Program-made: the position numbers and the translations under genes
The notes under the pieces: generated by a model
What the model saw: the letters and a program-made list of their open reading frames with translations, nothing else
The model's database searches: none
What the model was told of the DNA's origin: nothing
In this document: piece after piece, positions 36,357-51,600 of the stretch
How positions within the stretch are numbered: position 1 is the stretch's first letter
How the letters are laid out: each line of letters starts with the position of its first letter
DNA from: Onchocerca lupi
Taxonomy: Eukaryota > Nematoda > Chromadorea > Rhabditida > Onchocercidae
Length of the DNA stretch: 64,000 nucleotides
Direction: 5' to 3'
Assembly (NCBI GenBank): GCA_028564675.1
Contig: JAOVVO010000157.1
Location: forward strand, 62,001 to 126,000

Positions 36357-37529
36357 TAGTAAGTTTATTTAAATAATATTTATTAGCTTTGATAGTACGG
36401 TGATTTATGTCTGTATTTTTCTGTCGACTAGGTATTTGTTATTATATATTGGAAGCATTCTAGTTTATTTAATGATTTTCTTTATTTTGAAAACGTTTCG
36501 TCTTTGATTATTTTTTGCATGTTTGATAAGTGCTGGGTGGAGTTTGTTTCAAAAATACTGGAAAGCTCCGACTAATCAATGATATATATAGATACTAGCA
36601 ATTTTGCTAGAAAACTGGCTTGCTTCAGTGTTTAAGGAGCAATTTCTTTCTCCATCAGTTATTTTCTATACATTTTGTGCAGTTATCATGCCGTTGTTTG
36701 TTGAATTTCGTTAAATTTCACTGGTATTTTCAAACTGTCAGTTCTTGATTTTGGTTGGATTATTAATTCTGTTTCACTTAGTCTGGTTTCTCATTTTTAC
36801 CTATTTTTAAATTGTTAGCTTTTGATTTTGGTAGGATTATTAATTTTGCTTTTACGTAGTCCGATTTCTCATTCTTGCCTCTCAGGAATGTGCTTACTTC
36901 GGAAATTTTCAGAAATAAGGGAAAAAATATGCTGAATGCGGAGAACATTTTTATATTAATTTCATTTATTCATGTTAATATCATTTTTGTTTCGATGCAT
37001 AACTGAACTAATTGTATTTGAAAAAATTCAAAGAGAAAAATTCATCCTTTTTTTTGTTCCTGTTGTTTTGTTATTGGCAGTGTGCACATCTCAATGATCG
37101 TGTAGTATTTTAGGGTCAGAAATGGATCTTTGACGTTTATTTTGCTCATTTATATTTGTATGCTTTCGATTTTTCGTTTATATTAATAAAATCTTGATAA
37201 TGTTGCTATCATTGATTAGCTGTTTAGGCGAAATGTCCCAATATTTTTCTCAATTTGCTTTTATCTCATCACGTTAAGTATATAAAAAGTTGTCATCGGT
37301 GAAGCTTTTTCTAATCTTATTAATATTAAGAATAGCAACCATACATTTGCTTTTGGAAAGAGACTTAGTTGCTATTGAAAATCTTCGTTTTATTCGACTT
37401 TGTCGATAGTTTTTTGATCTTCTACCACTATTCATGTCGGGCTTCATAGGAGCGAAAATTTATGATATTTTTGCATATTTAATTTTTTCAGATTTTTTAT
37501 TTGCTGTTAAATAATTTTCAGTTTTTGAA
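36357..37529. other. Intergenic region PAM16 to COMMD3-like gene
   Basis: AT-rich with no recognisable gene. Two near copies of a sequence around CTGTCAGTTCTTGATTTTGG (36737) and TTGTTAGCTTTTGATTTTGG (36810) form an imperfect direct repeat that includes TAGGATTATTAATT-like ends. An ATTTTCAG acceptor at 37514-37521 leads into the next gene. Confidence 0.4.
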
Positions 37530-38680
37530 ATGGCTGCTTTTCCAGTTCATTTACTTCAATCTATTGAAAAATATGGCACAGCAGCTAATTTTGATGATTT
37601 TAAAGATATTTGCGAAAAATTGTGTCAGAGGATGATCGACGATGGTCCTTCAAAATGTAAGCTTTTTATATTATTAAATTTATAATTAAATTTGGGTTTA
37701 TTCTTTTGGACAAGACATATTTCAGTTGACGAATCAATTTGTAGTCAAGTTTATTGGGATGCGGCCGCTGGAGTGCTTGTAGAGGCGGCCAGACGTGGCC
37801 TGTCTGCGACAACACTTGAAGAATTACTACCGAAAAACGAGCTGTCGCAGGCTATTGTCAGTGTCTTCAAGGTATGAATAAACTAAGGCTTAAGATATTA
37901 CAATAAGACAATGTTAAAATATTATTAAAAACTGTAACACTGATTTTCAGGAAAACGAACAAGCGATTCGAAAATGTATGGCAAAAATTGGTTGGGAGCC
38001 ACCCCGAGTTGTTGATATCTCCTGGGAACTTTCTAAAACTTTGGAGGTTTTCTTTTTTTTCATGAAATAAGAGGCTATAGTATTAGGAGAAAGTGATAGT
38101 AATAGTTCTTTATTATCATTTTATTTTCAATTCAAGTTTTTTGTTAAAGTAAAATAGCAGAAATAGCTGAAGTGGTCTTCAAATTAATTTCTTTTTCAAA
38201 GTAGCGTTGCAACAATGGACAGAATATGAAGTCATCTAGTACAAAATAATTTTTTATTCAAAGCATATTTCCATATCTCTTACTGGCTAGTAAATAAGTC
38301 TTGACTCGAAAAGAAGCACTTATTTTTCTTGTTTTTCATTTTCGATAACTTTTTATGGAGTGAATTGAAATGTCTATGTATTATTTTTGTTTGTTTCAGA
38401 CAGACAAAGGTATGAAAGAAATGGCTGTGGCAGAAATCCATTTGGATACAATCCCGACTAATTCAGCAGTTCTAGAGAGAATCTCATTTTGTTGCAATTC
38501 TGATGATTTACAGGTAATTAGCCAAAATTTTTCTTGTATTCACTGTCTTTCGATTTTATTGAATTTGAAAAAGAATACATTATCAATATGCTGCCATACA
38601 TGAGAAATTTTCAGAACATTTTGTGGAAATTGAAAGAAGCACAAAATGCTGTTTTGAATGTGAAAAATTATAATAAATAA
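37530..38680 (+). CDS. COMM-domain protein, COMMD3-like
   Basis: Subunit of the Commander complex, which works with retriever and CCC in endosomal recycling of membrane proteins. Exons 37530-37656, 37726-37871, 37951-38046, 38400-38513, 38615-38680 total 549 nt, 182 residues, close to vertebrate COMMD3. The helical N-domain includes VYWDAAAGVLVEAARRGLS. The C-terminal COMM domain begins PPRVVDISWELSKTLE and ends SFCCNSDDLQNILWKLKEAQ. The W in the DISW motif and the terminal LWKLKEA helix are family hallmarks. The match is best to COMMD3 by pattern of the N-terminal half; assignment within the family is inference. An acceptor lies 8 nt before the ATG. Confidence 0.85.
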
Positions 38681-39424
38681 GATATTATTGCAATGTTCAA
38701 ACAACATAATTTGTAAACAGTATTGCTTATTTAGACCGACATGTGTTTTTGCTTGTCGAGTTATTCGAAATCTGTGACATACTGTTTCCAAACTTTTACG
38801 TAGCATTATAAAAAATCTAGAGTTTTTATCTTGAAGGAGAAAATTATTAAAAGAGATTTTATCTATTTCACATCTATTTTCTGAATGAATGTTGCGAATA
38901 AGAAATGATTTATTTAAGCTTACTTCAAAAGCCTTCCCAAATCTATATTTTAGTAGACAATTTCCGACGACAGAACATTTTCATGTTGAACACCTGTAAT
39001 TTGTCCATTTATTGCATAAAAATTTGTTCTGTTGACTCTTTGTCACCCAAATAAATCATTTATCGGGAAAAATCATATATTCTTATATTTATGATATCGT
39101 TTTCATAAAATCTTCAAATGTAACATTTTTTGATTAACTTAGACGGGTGATAGATTTTGTCTGAACAGAATTGATTAATCATTTTAATCTTCCTGTTTTA
39201 TTGTTGAATCTTGTAATAATTTATTGCTTTTGCTGTTTCGTTGTATCTCATGTTGTAATCCTGAATTTCTATATTATATTTGAATTATTTGTAAATAACA
39301 TGTAACTCTTCAATTCAGTTATACGTGATGGGATAATGTTAAGTATGAAATGTTTATTGGATTTTAAAATCGAATAAACATTGGTTTTCGAAAAAAATCG
39401 ACATTGGTTTTATCTTTTTCTTTT

Positions 39425-39459
<35 letters not shown>

Positions 39460-40749
39460 ACTATTTCACGGATTTAAAGATGTAATGCTAATTATCATCT
39501 AATTTCGGGCATTATTTAGGGATATGTAAGTGTATGAATATTTAAGAATTGTCATTTAAATTCTACGAAATATTATCAATTTCCTGATCATAATTATCTC
39601 AAGCTTTTCGTCCTTTAAATAAAAATAAGATCTGATATAATTTTCGAGTTTGAATTAGTCTTTTTGGATTGATAAATACGTTAAATTACCATGCTCTTAT
39701 TCATACGCTGAACTGTAGTTGTAGATTGAAAATCTTTAAACAGTGAAAGACTATAAAATTAAAAAAAAAGAAAAAAATTCATAATTTTTCACTGATACTT
39801 TTTTTTTTTTTCGAAATATAGAAATAATTTATTATATAATTAAATATGATTTTGAATGGGAAATTCCTCTCTTCCTAATTGTTGCATTGCCTAAATTCTT
39901 AAATTTATTTGCTACTGTAAAAAATGCAAAAAATTTGGAAACATTTAAATTTACGATACATTTTCTTATTTCATGCAATTCAAAAATTCTACAAAACAAA
40001 AACAATCAATGATTGCAAAATAACGAAACTCAAATCATACAGATGCTTCTTCATGAAATTCCAAATCATTATTTATTTTTTTAAAAAAAAAATTTCGAAT
40101 GTTTTACATTTTATTGTCGATTATTCATTCAAAATTCATATGAACATCAATTTTTTCTTTTTTTTTTTTTTTTTTTTTTTTTTTTATTGTTCATTCCATT
40201 TATTTCAATATTCTTTTTTTTTTTTTTCATTCTTAAATTTAGATTTTGAAATATTTTGAAATGAAAATTTTTGGATATTTTACAATAGCAAATTTCTTTT
40301 TCCTTTTTTTTTTTTTTTTCGAAAAATTTGTATATTTGAATGAAATGAAATAGAAACAAAATTTATAGCAATTATAAAAGAAGTTGCAAATAAAACAACA
40401 GATTATTGCAGTTTTAATCATTTATTAAGAGAGGCGTGATTGTCTCTCTCTCTCTCTCTCTCGCTGTATATAGCATTCATATTCCTTACAAAAGATATTT
40501 GAATATAATTCGGTGTCAAAGGTTAATTATTTGTCATAATTTGTGTGATCGAAAAGTTTTAATTTTCAAATATTTCAAATGAAGATAATAAAACATGAAT
40601 GTCTGTATTACTTTTCATTAATTTAAAAAAAAAAAAAAAAAAACGAAATTAAGCGAAATTAAAAACGAAATTAAATTTTATTTAATTTAATGTACGATTA
40701 AATTTAAGGCTTGTTTTTTTTTTTAATTTAGACAAATTTTACAGCTAAA
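38681..40749. other. Intergenic region with simple repeats
   Basis: No gene seen. It contains poly(T) runs at 39427-39457, 40156-40185 and 40301-40319, and a CT microsatellite at 40442-40463. Long Phe or Lys frames here are homopolymer artefacts. A TTTTACAG acceptor at 40737-40744 leads into the polyproline gene. Confidence 0.5.
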
Positions 40750-41423
40750 ATGGCTGATAAAAGTGCATTTGTGCCTGTTGAAGCAACGGGTGGTCTTGGT
40801 ATACGACCTGCCGAACTTGACATCGATATTGATGATGATTATTTCGGAGGTGGCAAAAAACAACAGGTACCTCCACCTCCACCTCCACCTCCTCCTCCAC
40901 CTCCACCTCCACCTCCACCTCCACCACCACCACCACCACCACCACCTCAACCAACAACACCATCTCCAAAACAGAAAAAATCAAGCCCTTCTAAAAAAGT
41001 TTGTTCATTATTGCAAAATTTAATGAATTTCATCTTCGTTTTAATCAATTCTTCAATTGATTCCTTCGAAAAAGAATCAGATAGCGAAGATTTTATCGTA
41101 TCAAATCAGAATAATTTGGGAATTCACAATCTGACATATTTCTATTTACTTGCAAAAACCTTTGAAAAAGATATTCTTATTACTGCATGCAAGTAATATG
41201 CAAGCAATATTGCAATATGCAATATGCAAATATGCAAGCAATACTTCAATCAATCTACTAAAAGAAAAATATCGATTAGTATGATTGAATTTCTAAAACA
41301 GTAGAAATTATTGATGTATTTTATAAATTTGAATTAAATAATCATCAATAATATATCTATTTGCAGAAAATCGTTTATAAGAAATCGAAAACATATCAAA
41401 AGACTTATGCCTATAAACGATAA
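40750..41423 (+). CDS. Small polyproline protein of unknown function
   Basis: Two exons, 40750-40998 and 41367-41423, give 306 nt, 101 residues. A TTTTACAG acceptor lies 5 nt before the ATG, which supports a real trans-spliced mRNA. Residues 1-39 include an acidic patch (ELDIDIDDDYFGGG). Residues 41-66 are 26 consecutive prolines encoded by CCACCT/CCA repeats (40870-40947). A Ser/Pro/Lys stretch (TPSPKQKKSSPSKK) and a basic, Tyr-rich tail (KIVYKKSKTYQKTYAYKR) follow. I do not recognise the family. The polyproline could bind profilin, EVH1 or WW domains, but this is speculation. The second exon is short, so its place in the model is less secure. Confidence 0.6.
40870..40947 (+). repeat. CCACCT/CCA coding microsatellite
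   Basis: Twenty-six proline codons in a row, mostly alternating CCA and CCT, ending in pure CCA. It gives long open frames in the other five frames (Trp-Arg, Leu-His and Val-Glu repeats) that are not genes. Confidence 0.95.
41186..41245. repeat. Short ATGCAA-type tandem repeat
   Basis: Variants of ATGCAAGCAAT/ATGCAATATGC occur about six times in 60 bp, inside the intron of the polyproline gene. Confidence 0.6.
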
Positions 41424-43356
41424 ATTGTATAAAGAAAGGATAATTATGCGTGAAAAAAGTTAAATTAACGAATCGATAACTAACTTCTGATCTCTCGTAT
41501 CAGATGGGCTATTTCAAACAAACAATTATTTGCTACTATTATAACTGCTAAAACATTTTAAACGAACAGAATGATATATTATGGGGCTTAAACTTTGTAA
41601 ACAAAACTTTTAGACATAATTTTTCCACTCATCACATTTTCTAAAAAAAAAAAAAAAATTGCTGACAGAAGAGTAACGAAAATATGCTTACAAATTGTTA
41701 AACGAGTCTAAGAAATTGACATTTTTCCAAGATCGATCGTCAAAAAAAAAATAATATTTGATATTGATTTATCGAAAATATCATTTTTGACAATTTTTTT
41801 TCTTTTCTTTTTCTCACTAATAATGAGAAAATTTCCAAGAGATTTTAATTTTCAATGTTAATCGCCAGAGTTATAGCAATACCTTAAGTACTAAGATATT
41901 AGAATACTCTAAAGTTTTTACTTCTATTCTTCAAACGCTTATTATTCCATAGTTATGGAATTCTTTTAAATTAAAATTAGGAAGCAGCAGAGATTGAAAA
42001 ATTAATCGTAATCTGTTCAATTGCAAAATCGAATTCATCAAGACATTTGATCTATTACTTATCCCAAATAACAGGAAGAGCTATTTAAAAAAGTTAAAAA
42101 GAAATAATGATGCATGATCACTTCTTAAGTGATTAAAGTAGCAGAAGAAACTAATTTCTAAAGTGATTACTTCTTTGCTATGTACTGTAACCAAAGCCAA
42201 TTCTTCCATTTTAAAAGTTTTAAAGTGAGAGCTTTGAATTTCAAAATGATATTAATATTATTTACTATAATACAATATTTAAACACTCTCATTATATATA
42301 TATATATATATTTTTTGTGCACATTTAATAATAATGGCAACAAAAAATAGATTTATATGTCAATATATGTACCACATGAAGAGTGTATTACAAAAAAAGA
42401 AACAATATATATCACATCGGACAAAACGCCTAGATTTAAAACAATTCTTACAAAAGAATACTGAAAAAAATAAAAAAACTACCAGTTGCAAAGATAACCA
42501 TACACTACTAAAACAATAACGATAGCATACAAACGCATTTCCTTCAATTAAAGAAAAAGTTCCTGAAATAATTCTCTTTGAAAGAAAAGGAAATGCGTGA
42601 GAAGTCCTACTTTACCGCCCGAAATTTGCAAATATATATAAATGTCACAGAATTTCACGAAAATAAGTCGTCAAACTAAAAGACAGATGAAAAAATTAGT
42701 ATGTATGCTTGCTTTAAAAAAAGAAAATCATGCAGAAAAGGTACTGAAGAAAAAAAGACAATGTTTCTATTACAACAACAAAAAAAAGAAAAGAAAAAAC
42801 TGACCGACGAAAATTTTAAACATTTTGCACTGAGGTGGAAAAATAGGACATAGTATTACCGATGAGGATTTAATGACCCTTTTGCGACATTTAGTTATGA
42901 CAGCTAAAAGAATAGAAAGTTCATCCAAACAAGGATGATATGAATCCATATAGTACAAAGAATTCATATGTTTCTTAAAATTGCTACTGACAAATTTCCA
43001 AACTCAATAAAAAATATTAAGTGGATGTGCAATAGACAAATACATAAGTCAATCAAAATTTGTACGAATAGTTCTTGGATTAAAAATAAATCAACACTGT
43101 GTCGCTTTAACATTTCAAAACAAAGAGTCCGAACTCAATCACCGAAGCTACTTTATCAAATTCTATAAAAATGTAAAATGAACGTCATATTTAAATCGAA
43201 TTTATCAAAAGTCGCTTTATGGAGGTCAATAATATAAATACATCAAATAGGCCTCAACACGCTTCAGAAAGCCCTCTAGTTTTTTAGTGCATCCTAATAC
43301 AGCGGACATCTGAAGTAAAAATACAATGCCTGCAGTCAACCAATCAGTGGATCAAA
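41424..43356. other. Convergent intergenic region and gsp-2 3' UTR
   Basis: AT-rich with no gene seen on either strand. It contains a (TA)n run at 42293-42310. The part nearest 43356 should be the 3' UTR of the phosphatase gene on the minus strand. Confidence 0.45.
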
Positions 43357-45804
<2,448 letters not shown>

Positions 45805-48615
45805 ATTAATAATATGATGGAAAAATGGTGACGTTTAATGATGGACGCAGCACACTAGATCTAAAATATGTCTATTTCAGTTTCTCATCGTTTAAAAACC
45901 GAATCCTAATCTTTCAACTTTGATACTTTTAATTTCAAATCTGTTTCCCAAATTTCAACAAAAGTATGCAATTCATCGAATTCTGTCTCTTTCATACCCA
46001 AGACAAATAAACATCACTTCGATCACTTACGAACAAAGATATAAATTAAAATTTGGTAAAGTAGGTTAATAAAAGTCTAATTGTATTGATCTTTCTTAAT
46101 TTTGTCTCTTGCGCAAAATCTGATATAAATTGCTTTGCTGCTGTTGTATGGAATAAGCATAAAAGCATAGATGATGATGTATTTTCAAGAGTTTCAAAAG
46201 AATTTGAAAATCTAAACATCTAAAATCAAGAGTTATAGTCGAAAAAAAAACAAATATAAAATTATCTTACCTTAACTTTCCTGATCAAAAGCTCTTAAAT
46301 CACCACGATCGATGTTTGATAAACACCAATTTAGGGTTCACCTATTTTAAGAGCAACCACCACAACACAGCGAGTAAAACCCGAAAAATAAAATCCTGCG
46401 AAAAAAATATTACTATGTAATGTTTTTTTATCTAAGGTAGCGTTATTGTTCAATAATTTTGCATAATTTAAAGATCATTTGCTTCATCTGACATCATTTT
46501 GCTAGAAATTATAACTTTCCTATTGTGTAAAATAGTATGAATATGAAATTATTTTTCCGTATTACATCATTTTTAGAATCGATGAGAAAAGGATTCTCGG
46601 CATAATTAAAGGTGACTAATCCAACGAGAATTTAGACTCTCACGAAAATATCTCGCAAATGCTAGCAGATATAAAAACTCAAAATGAATTCCGTTTACCA
46701 TTGATAAGATAAACCGAAGGATGGAAAATTTGTGACAGCTGGAACAGCTTTATATCTTTAAATATCTAACTAGCACTTGTCCCAAATTTGTTTAGCATGT
46801 ATTCCCGATGAAAAGATGCCTTGTGTTCCGAGAAATCTCGGGACCTGAGCTCCCACCTCAGAAAATCCCGCTAATACTTCTCGCTTCCCTTCATCCAACA
46901 CATGAAAACAACCTCGGACCATCACACGCACCAGCTGCTACCGCAAGAATCATAGCAAGTTGCACTAGGCGCTGCAAATCAATGTTTTTGGCAGCGAGCC
47001 AATGCTACTTCGGTCAATGATTGATTGGTTGATCGGTGTTATGTCAGCTGATGGAGGGAATTGTTGGCTCCAGAAGATCGCGTGATAAAAGGAGGCAATC
47101 TGAAAAGGTCACATCTTACCCAAATGACCTTTATACTACTCACTAATGCATACCACCGAATTAGTTTGACCTGACGTAAGCTACATTTATTAGCGTTAAT
47201 AGCACCAAAAGTTAGATCAAACTTGATGATAGATCAAATAGTATTTCGTAAAATTCAGGTTAAATTCAAAAATCAATTAGATCAAATAATGACCGTAAGA
47301 TTTAGATCATATTTAATCAATCAATAATTAATATTCTGCAACAGAGAATTAGTTATGCTCAAGAAATCATCAATTGATTTGACTTGCTGCATTACAGATC
47401 TATCCGTAAAGCGTCGGTGTCATTCCTAACTTTCTTAACTTTTATTCAGTCTATTAATTTAACTTTGTCAATTATATAGTTTGTTTCATGCGTGCATTGT
47501 GTGTTCGTTGCATTAATTAAAATCGATTATTGCTAAAGCGAACCTTTTTTTTCTTTTTTTGAAAGCGCTTTTTAATTATTTCCTCAATTTTATAGTATTA
47601 TGCATCGGATTTCTTTGTCGAAATTTGGTTCCTAATGCTATATCCACCAAAGGACTCAGGAAGTAATTGAAAAGATTTTTCAACGAGCACATATCAAGAT
47701 TATTTATAAAATGTTGAAATTCATTGGAATTTTCGTTATGCGAGGCACCCAATACTACAAATATCATCATACACTTTGAAATCCATTCATGGTCGTGCTT
47801 AGCATTGTGAATATGGTAGATGTGGTACGCCGGATGACCTGATCAACGTGGAGATGATCCAGGTGAGGTGTGCAAGTTGATTCCCCTCATAATCAATCGA
47901 TTTTGGGAGCAGGTCCTTGGAATTTATGCTGCTAAATGTCATTAATGACGATTCTGTGCTGAAACTTTTTTGCAAATGAAATATATTTTATAATTAACCT
48001 TTACAACAGATAACGAACTTTTAAACTATAATTTATTGAAAATTAAATCTGTAATGTCATGTATCAGGCATTTTTAACTATCAGTTTGTTAGGAAATGGT
48101 GTGATTTGAAGTGCTGAAACTGCCATTTTTAGCGTTACACAGTATTTATTCGATATATGGTAAATTCATTAGCCTTGCCATTATCAAAAAAGTGACATTT
48201 GTTTAATCGGAATAATGGTTCAGTTAGGTTACGTAATTCGTCCTTATTTCCATTTACGCAGTCACATATTTTCAGGGACCTGCTCCTTTCACCTATAAAA
48301 ATCCGAAATGAAAAGTTAATAATAATTCGGTCATGTTACTTAGTTTATCCTTATTTCCATATTTCACTCATAAATTCGCGAAATTGTGGCAAAATATTGA
48401 TGGGTTAATTATTCTCCATCAATTTATTCGTTATTAATTTTAATTCATTTTTAAGATGAGTTACTGAGTCATTTTTCAAAAAGTTTTTGCAATCATTATT
48501 CTTATCATCATTTGTTTTTTTGTTAGTCTTGTTTTCTCCTTATTTTTCGGGTCGTGCGCCGAATTAGTAACCAAACAGTGGACAAACGCTAATGTTAATT
48601 TAATATATATTCTAG
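45805..48615. other. Intergenic region upstream of gsp-2 and BCAS3 (divergent)
   Basis: 2.8 kb between two divergent genes. Two stretches are less AT-rich than their surroundings, 46800-47180 and 47810-47930. The first has nuclear-receptor-like half-sites. The second is unexplained. Open frames here (46808-47020 plus, 47576-47770 minus) have no recognisable motif. A TATTCTAG acceptor abuts the BCAS3 ATG. Confidence 0.4.
47104..47180. promoter_or_regulatory. Cluster of AGGTCA half-sites and a CRE-like motif
   Basis: AAAGGTCA (47104-47111) and TGACCTTT (47125-47132) form a perfect 8-bp inverted pair, 13 nt apart. A third TGACCT followed directly by TGACGTAA-like sequence lies about 40 bp further. 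It may be an upstream control region of gsp-2 or BCAS3. Function is inference. Confidence 0.3.
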
Positions 48616-51600
48616 ATGTCCTCATCCACATCGACACCAGTGCCACGTACATCGCGTAAACAGCCTTGCCGATATCTCAAGGAACAACAGGTTTGCATTA
48701 TTCTTTTTTACGGCATCACACTTCCATGTACTTTTTTGCTAGTATTTATGTCTCCTATTACTGTATTTCTCTTAATTTTGCTTAACTGTTATAAGAAGAT
48801 GAACCTAAGAGAAGAAAATATTTCTGATGGAAAAAAACAAATTAAGTAATTCATACGGTTTAATAATATTATTTAAACAATACGAAATAATTTGAACTTT
48901 CATCCGTGAAAGTTTATTTTTACTGCCATTGTCTCTCCTAGCTCTTTTTTCAAGAACAGTGAAATGACTGAGAAATGACGAAGTTTTTTTTTTTCTTTCT
49001 TTTCCTTTACTTTTTTTATTAATTCTATGAGAGGATCATACTCTATTTGCTTTAGCCATGGTCTTATTTCTGCTGCTTTATTTTTATGCGTAGGAATATG
49101 AGTGACTCGCTTATAGTGAGTGACTCGAGCTTTTTTAGGGCTATATCACTTCCTTTTTGCTTTCTAAAAAACTATTGTTCAACCTAACTAATGATCTGGG
49201 ATTGATCACTTTTACAGGTGCAACCACAACCTCGTCATGAGTCGAATCAAGATCAATATGAACAAGAAAGTGCCAGGTCAACACGTTCAATGTTGCCTCC
49301 TGTACTTGTAAAACCAGTGATACCATATACCTTTCCATGCACTAGATCTCAGGAGGAGTCTTTTTTACATCAACCAAAGGGGCAGTGCGTGAAACCGCAG
49401 TGCGTACCGTAAGTTATATTCTTATTATGCAAACAGAGAATCTAATTAACACCAGTAAACACATCCTCAACTAGTCGGAATTATACATTGAGAGATTGAC
49501 GGGCAATTTATCCGTATGAGATAGCATCATATCGAGAAATGTTCAGAAGTGAATTCTCAAATAATAGGTTACTGTTTTTTGCATTATTTCTCAAAAACCA
49601 ACATGAACAGTCTCTCAGTATTTCTCAAATACTGAGAGACTGTTCAAAATTAAAGAAGGTTATATACTGAATTTTTTGATTTCCGTAACTTAGCAATGCG
49701 TCGAAAATTTTTTAGAGAAGCATCGTTGATGAGTTCTATGGCCGAACTTGTTCATGATATTATTCCGCAATCAACGAATCCACAAACTATTCCGGAGCGA
49801 ATTGAATGGGTCAATATTCAGAAGTTTTCAAATGGTTTGTTATTTGTATATTGGATTTCTCGTTGATTTTAGAAACTATGGTTTCAAAATGTTAGTGGGA
49901 TACGAAATTATTGTGCTTACTTTGTGTAAATAATTTTTTTAAGTACAAATAATATTTCAGTAAATGATCGAAAACGCGTAGTTGATGTAATAGTCTTTGG
50001 TCTTGCTAGAGGATATCAAATTTGGGCACGCATGGTTAGTCGCATTCCTTATATAGTAGTAATTTTTTTTACATTATTTGACTAGCGAAAAATTTGGCGA
50101 TTAATATTGTGAACCTTTCTTAAAATGTTCGTACCATTGCTTCAGTAGTTTCATTTAACAAATTTTTCTTTTTTCACAAAATTTTTACGAAATAGATTTT
50201 AAAAATTGATTAAACAATTCAAGAAGAGAAAAGAAGAGATAATACGACTCTCTGTCAAAGGTGAGATGAGTGCGTAGAAAATACGAATCTCAAAAAGCAA
50301 TGCAATCTTATATCAAGTTTTCAGGAAAATGGTGATTGTAGAGAGATATTGTCGGAGCGGCAAGGTCCACTTCGAACAGGTCTTTTATTGTCGACGGACT
50401 GTGAACCAAGTTTTGGCATTCATAATGATAGGTGAATATATTTTCATTATTTTAATTTTATATGGGTGCGAGCAAAGCCATGAATCGGAGGAAAACTTTT
50501 CAGATTTGAAATTTCAGGTTCAAAGGTTTGCGTCCATTATTCGCACTGGTTGATGAAAGCACACAGATTCCAGATCGACAAAGCTGCACAGTATCTTTTG
50601 TTTCGCTTTTGAGTGCTCAATTTGTACACAAGATCAATTTTACAGATTCTGTGCAGACTCTCGCAGCTTCTACCAAGTAATTTTTTACACTTCACTCTCC
50701 TCAGAATCTTATTTAAACTTGATCATTCATTATTTAATAATAATAGCTTTTGTAATATTGCAAATAGTAACTGTTATTATATAGCTTATCAAACAAGAGA
50801 TAATGGCCTATTATCTTCATATTTCAATCTAAACGCTTCGCCTGAGGAATGAATTTGAACAACAAAAACATCTTACTCTTCTCTCAAGCCGAAATTCAAA
50901 AGTTGGAGACTTCAGTCTATAGTATAAATATTTAAAGTTGCATATTAGCAGATTTTAAATTTATCTCTTTTAGAATATTCGTTGCATCATTTGTTGATCA
51001 CATTGTGATCCTTGACATGATGTCGCTGCGGGAGCAGCGTACTGTATACAATACTCAGATATATGAAGGTTTTGGTACTCCGTTCGCTATTTCAGATGTC
51101 TTCCTAGCTTTCGCTAGTTCGGAAGTTCGTCTACGAACTATTCAAAATTTTTTTATCTCTCAGTTTTCTTTATTTAGTCAAGAAAGAATATGATTTTCCA
51201 TCTAACAGCATTAGAGAATATTTACAAATGAAAAATGTTCACTTCATTTTATATTACAATCATATGATCTATCCACAACTTTAAATAGTATGCGTAGCAA
51301 GGAATCATATTAGGAAGTCATTTATAATCAATCAAAGTATATCATATGTATTTGTTAACCCAAAAAAACTTTCGTAAACTTACTGACATTATATTTCAGA
51401 TTTTCATGTATTATTTTTTTAGTTGCAACAAGAATGCCAGAGCTGTGGTGGAATGGGTGGTGAAGACATATTTCAGGATTCGTCTAGTTATAGTGTAGTA
51501 AGTGTAGCAAGGGTAAGTTAAATCAAACTAAGACACTGCTTCCAGTTTCATTTACTAATTAAGATGGATTCATTAAGGTTAATGCAGATTGAGATATTAA

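Noticed and set aside
40723..41023. Long open frames of Trp-Arg, Val-Glu or Leu-His repeats
   Set aside because: They are the other frames of the proline codon repeat; only the plus frame from 40750 has a start with an acceptor and sensible flanks.
46808..47020. 70-codon plus-strand open frame in a GC-richer patch
   Set aside because: No motif and no splice context; the patch is better explained as upstream regulatory DNA of gsp-2.
47810..47935. tRNA, SRP RNA, U1 or Y RNA
   Set aside because: I compared the block on both strands with the consensus features I know and found no convincing match; it is kept only as an unexplained finding.
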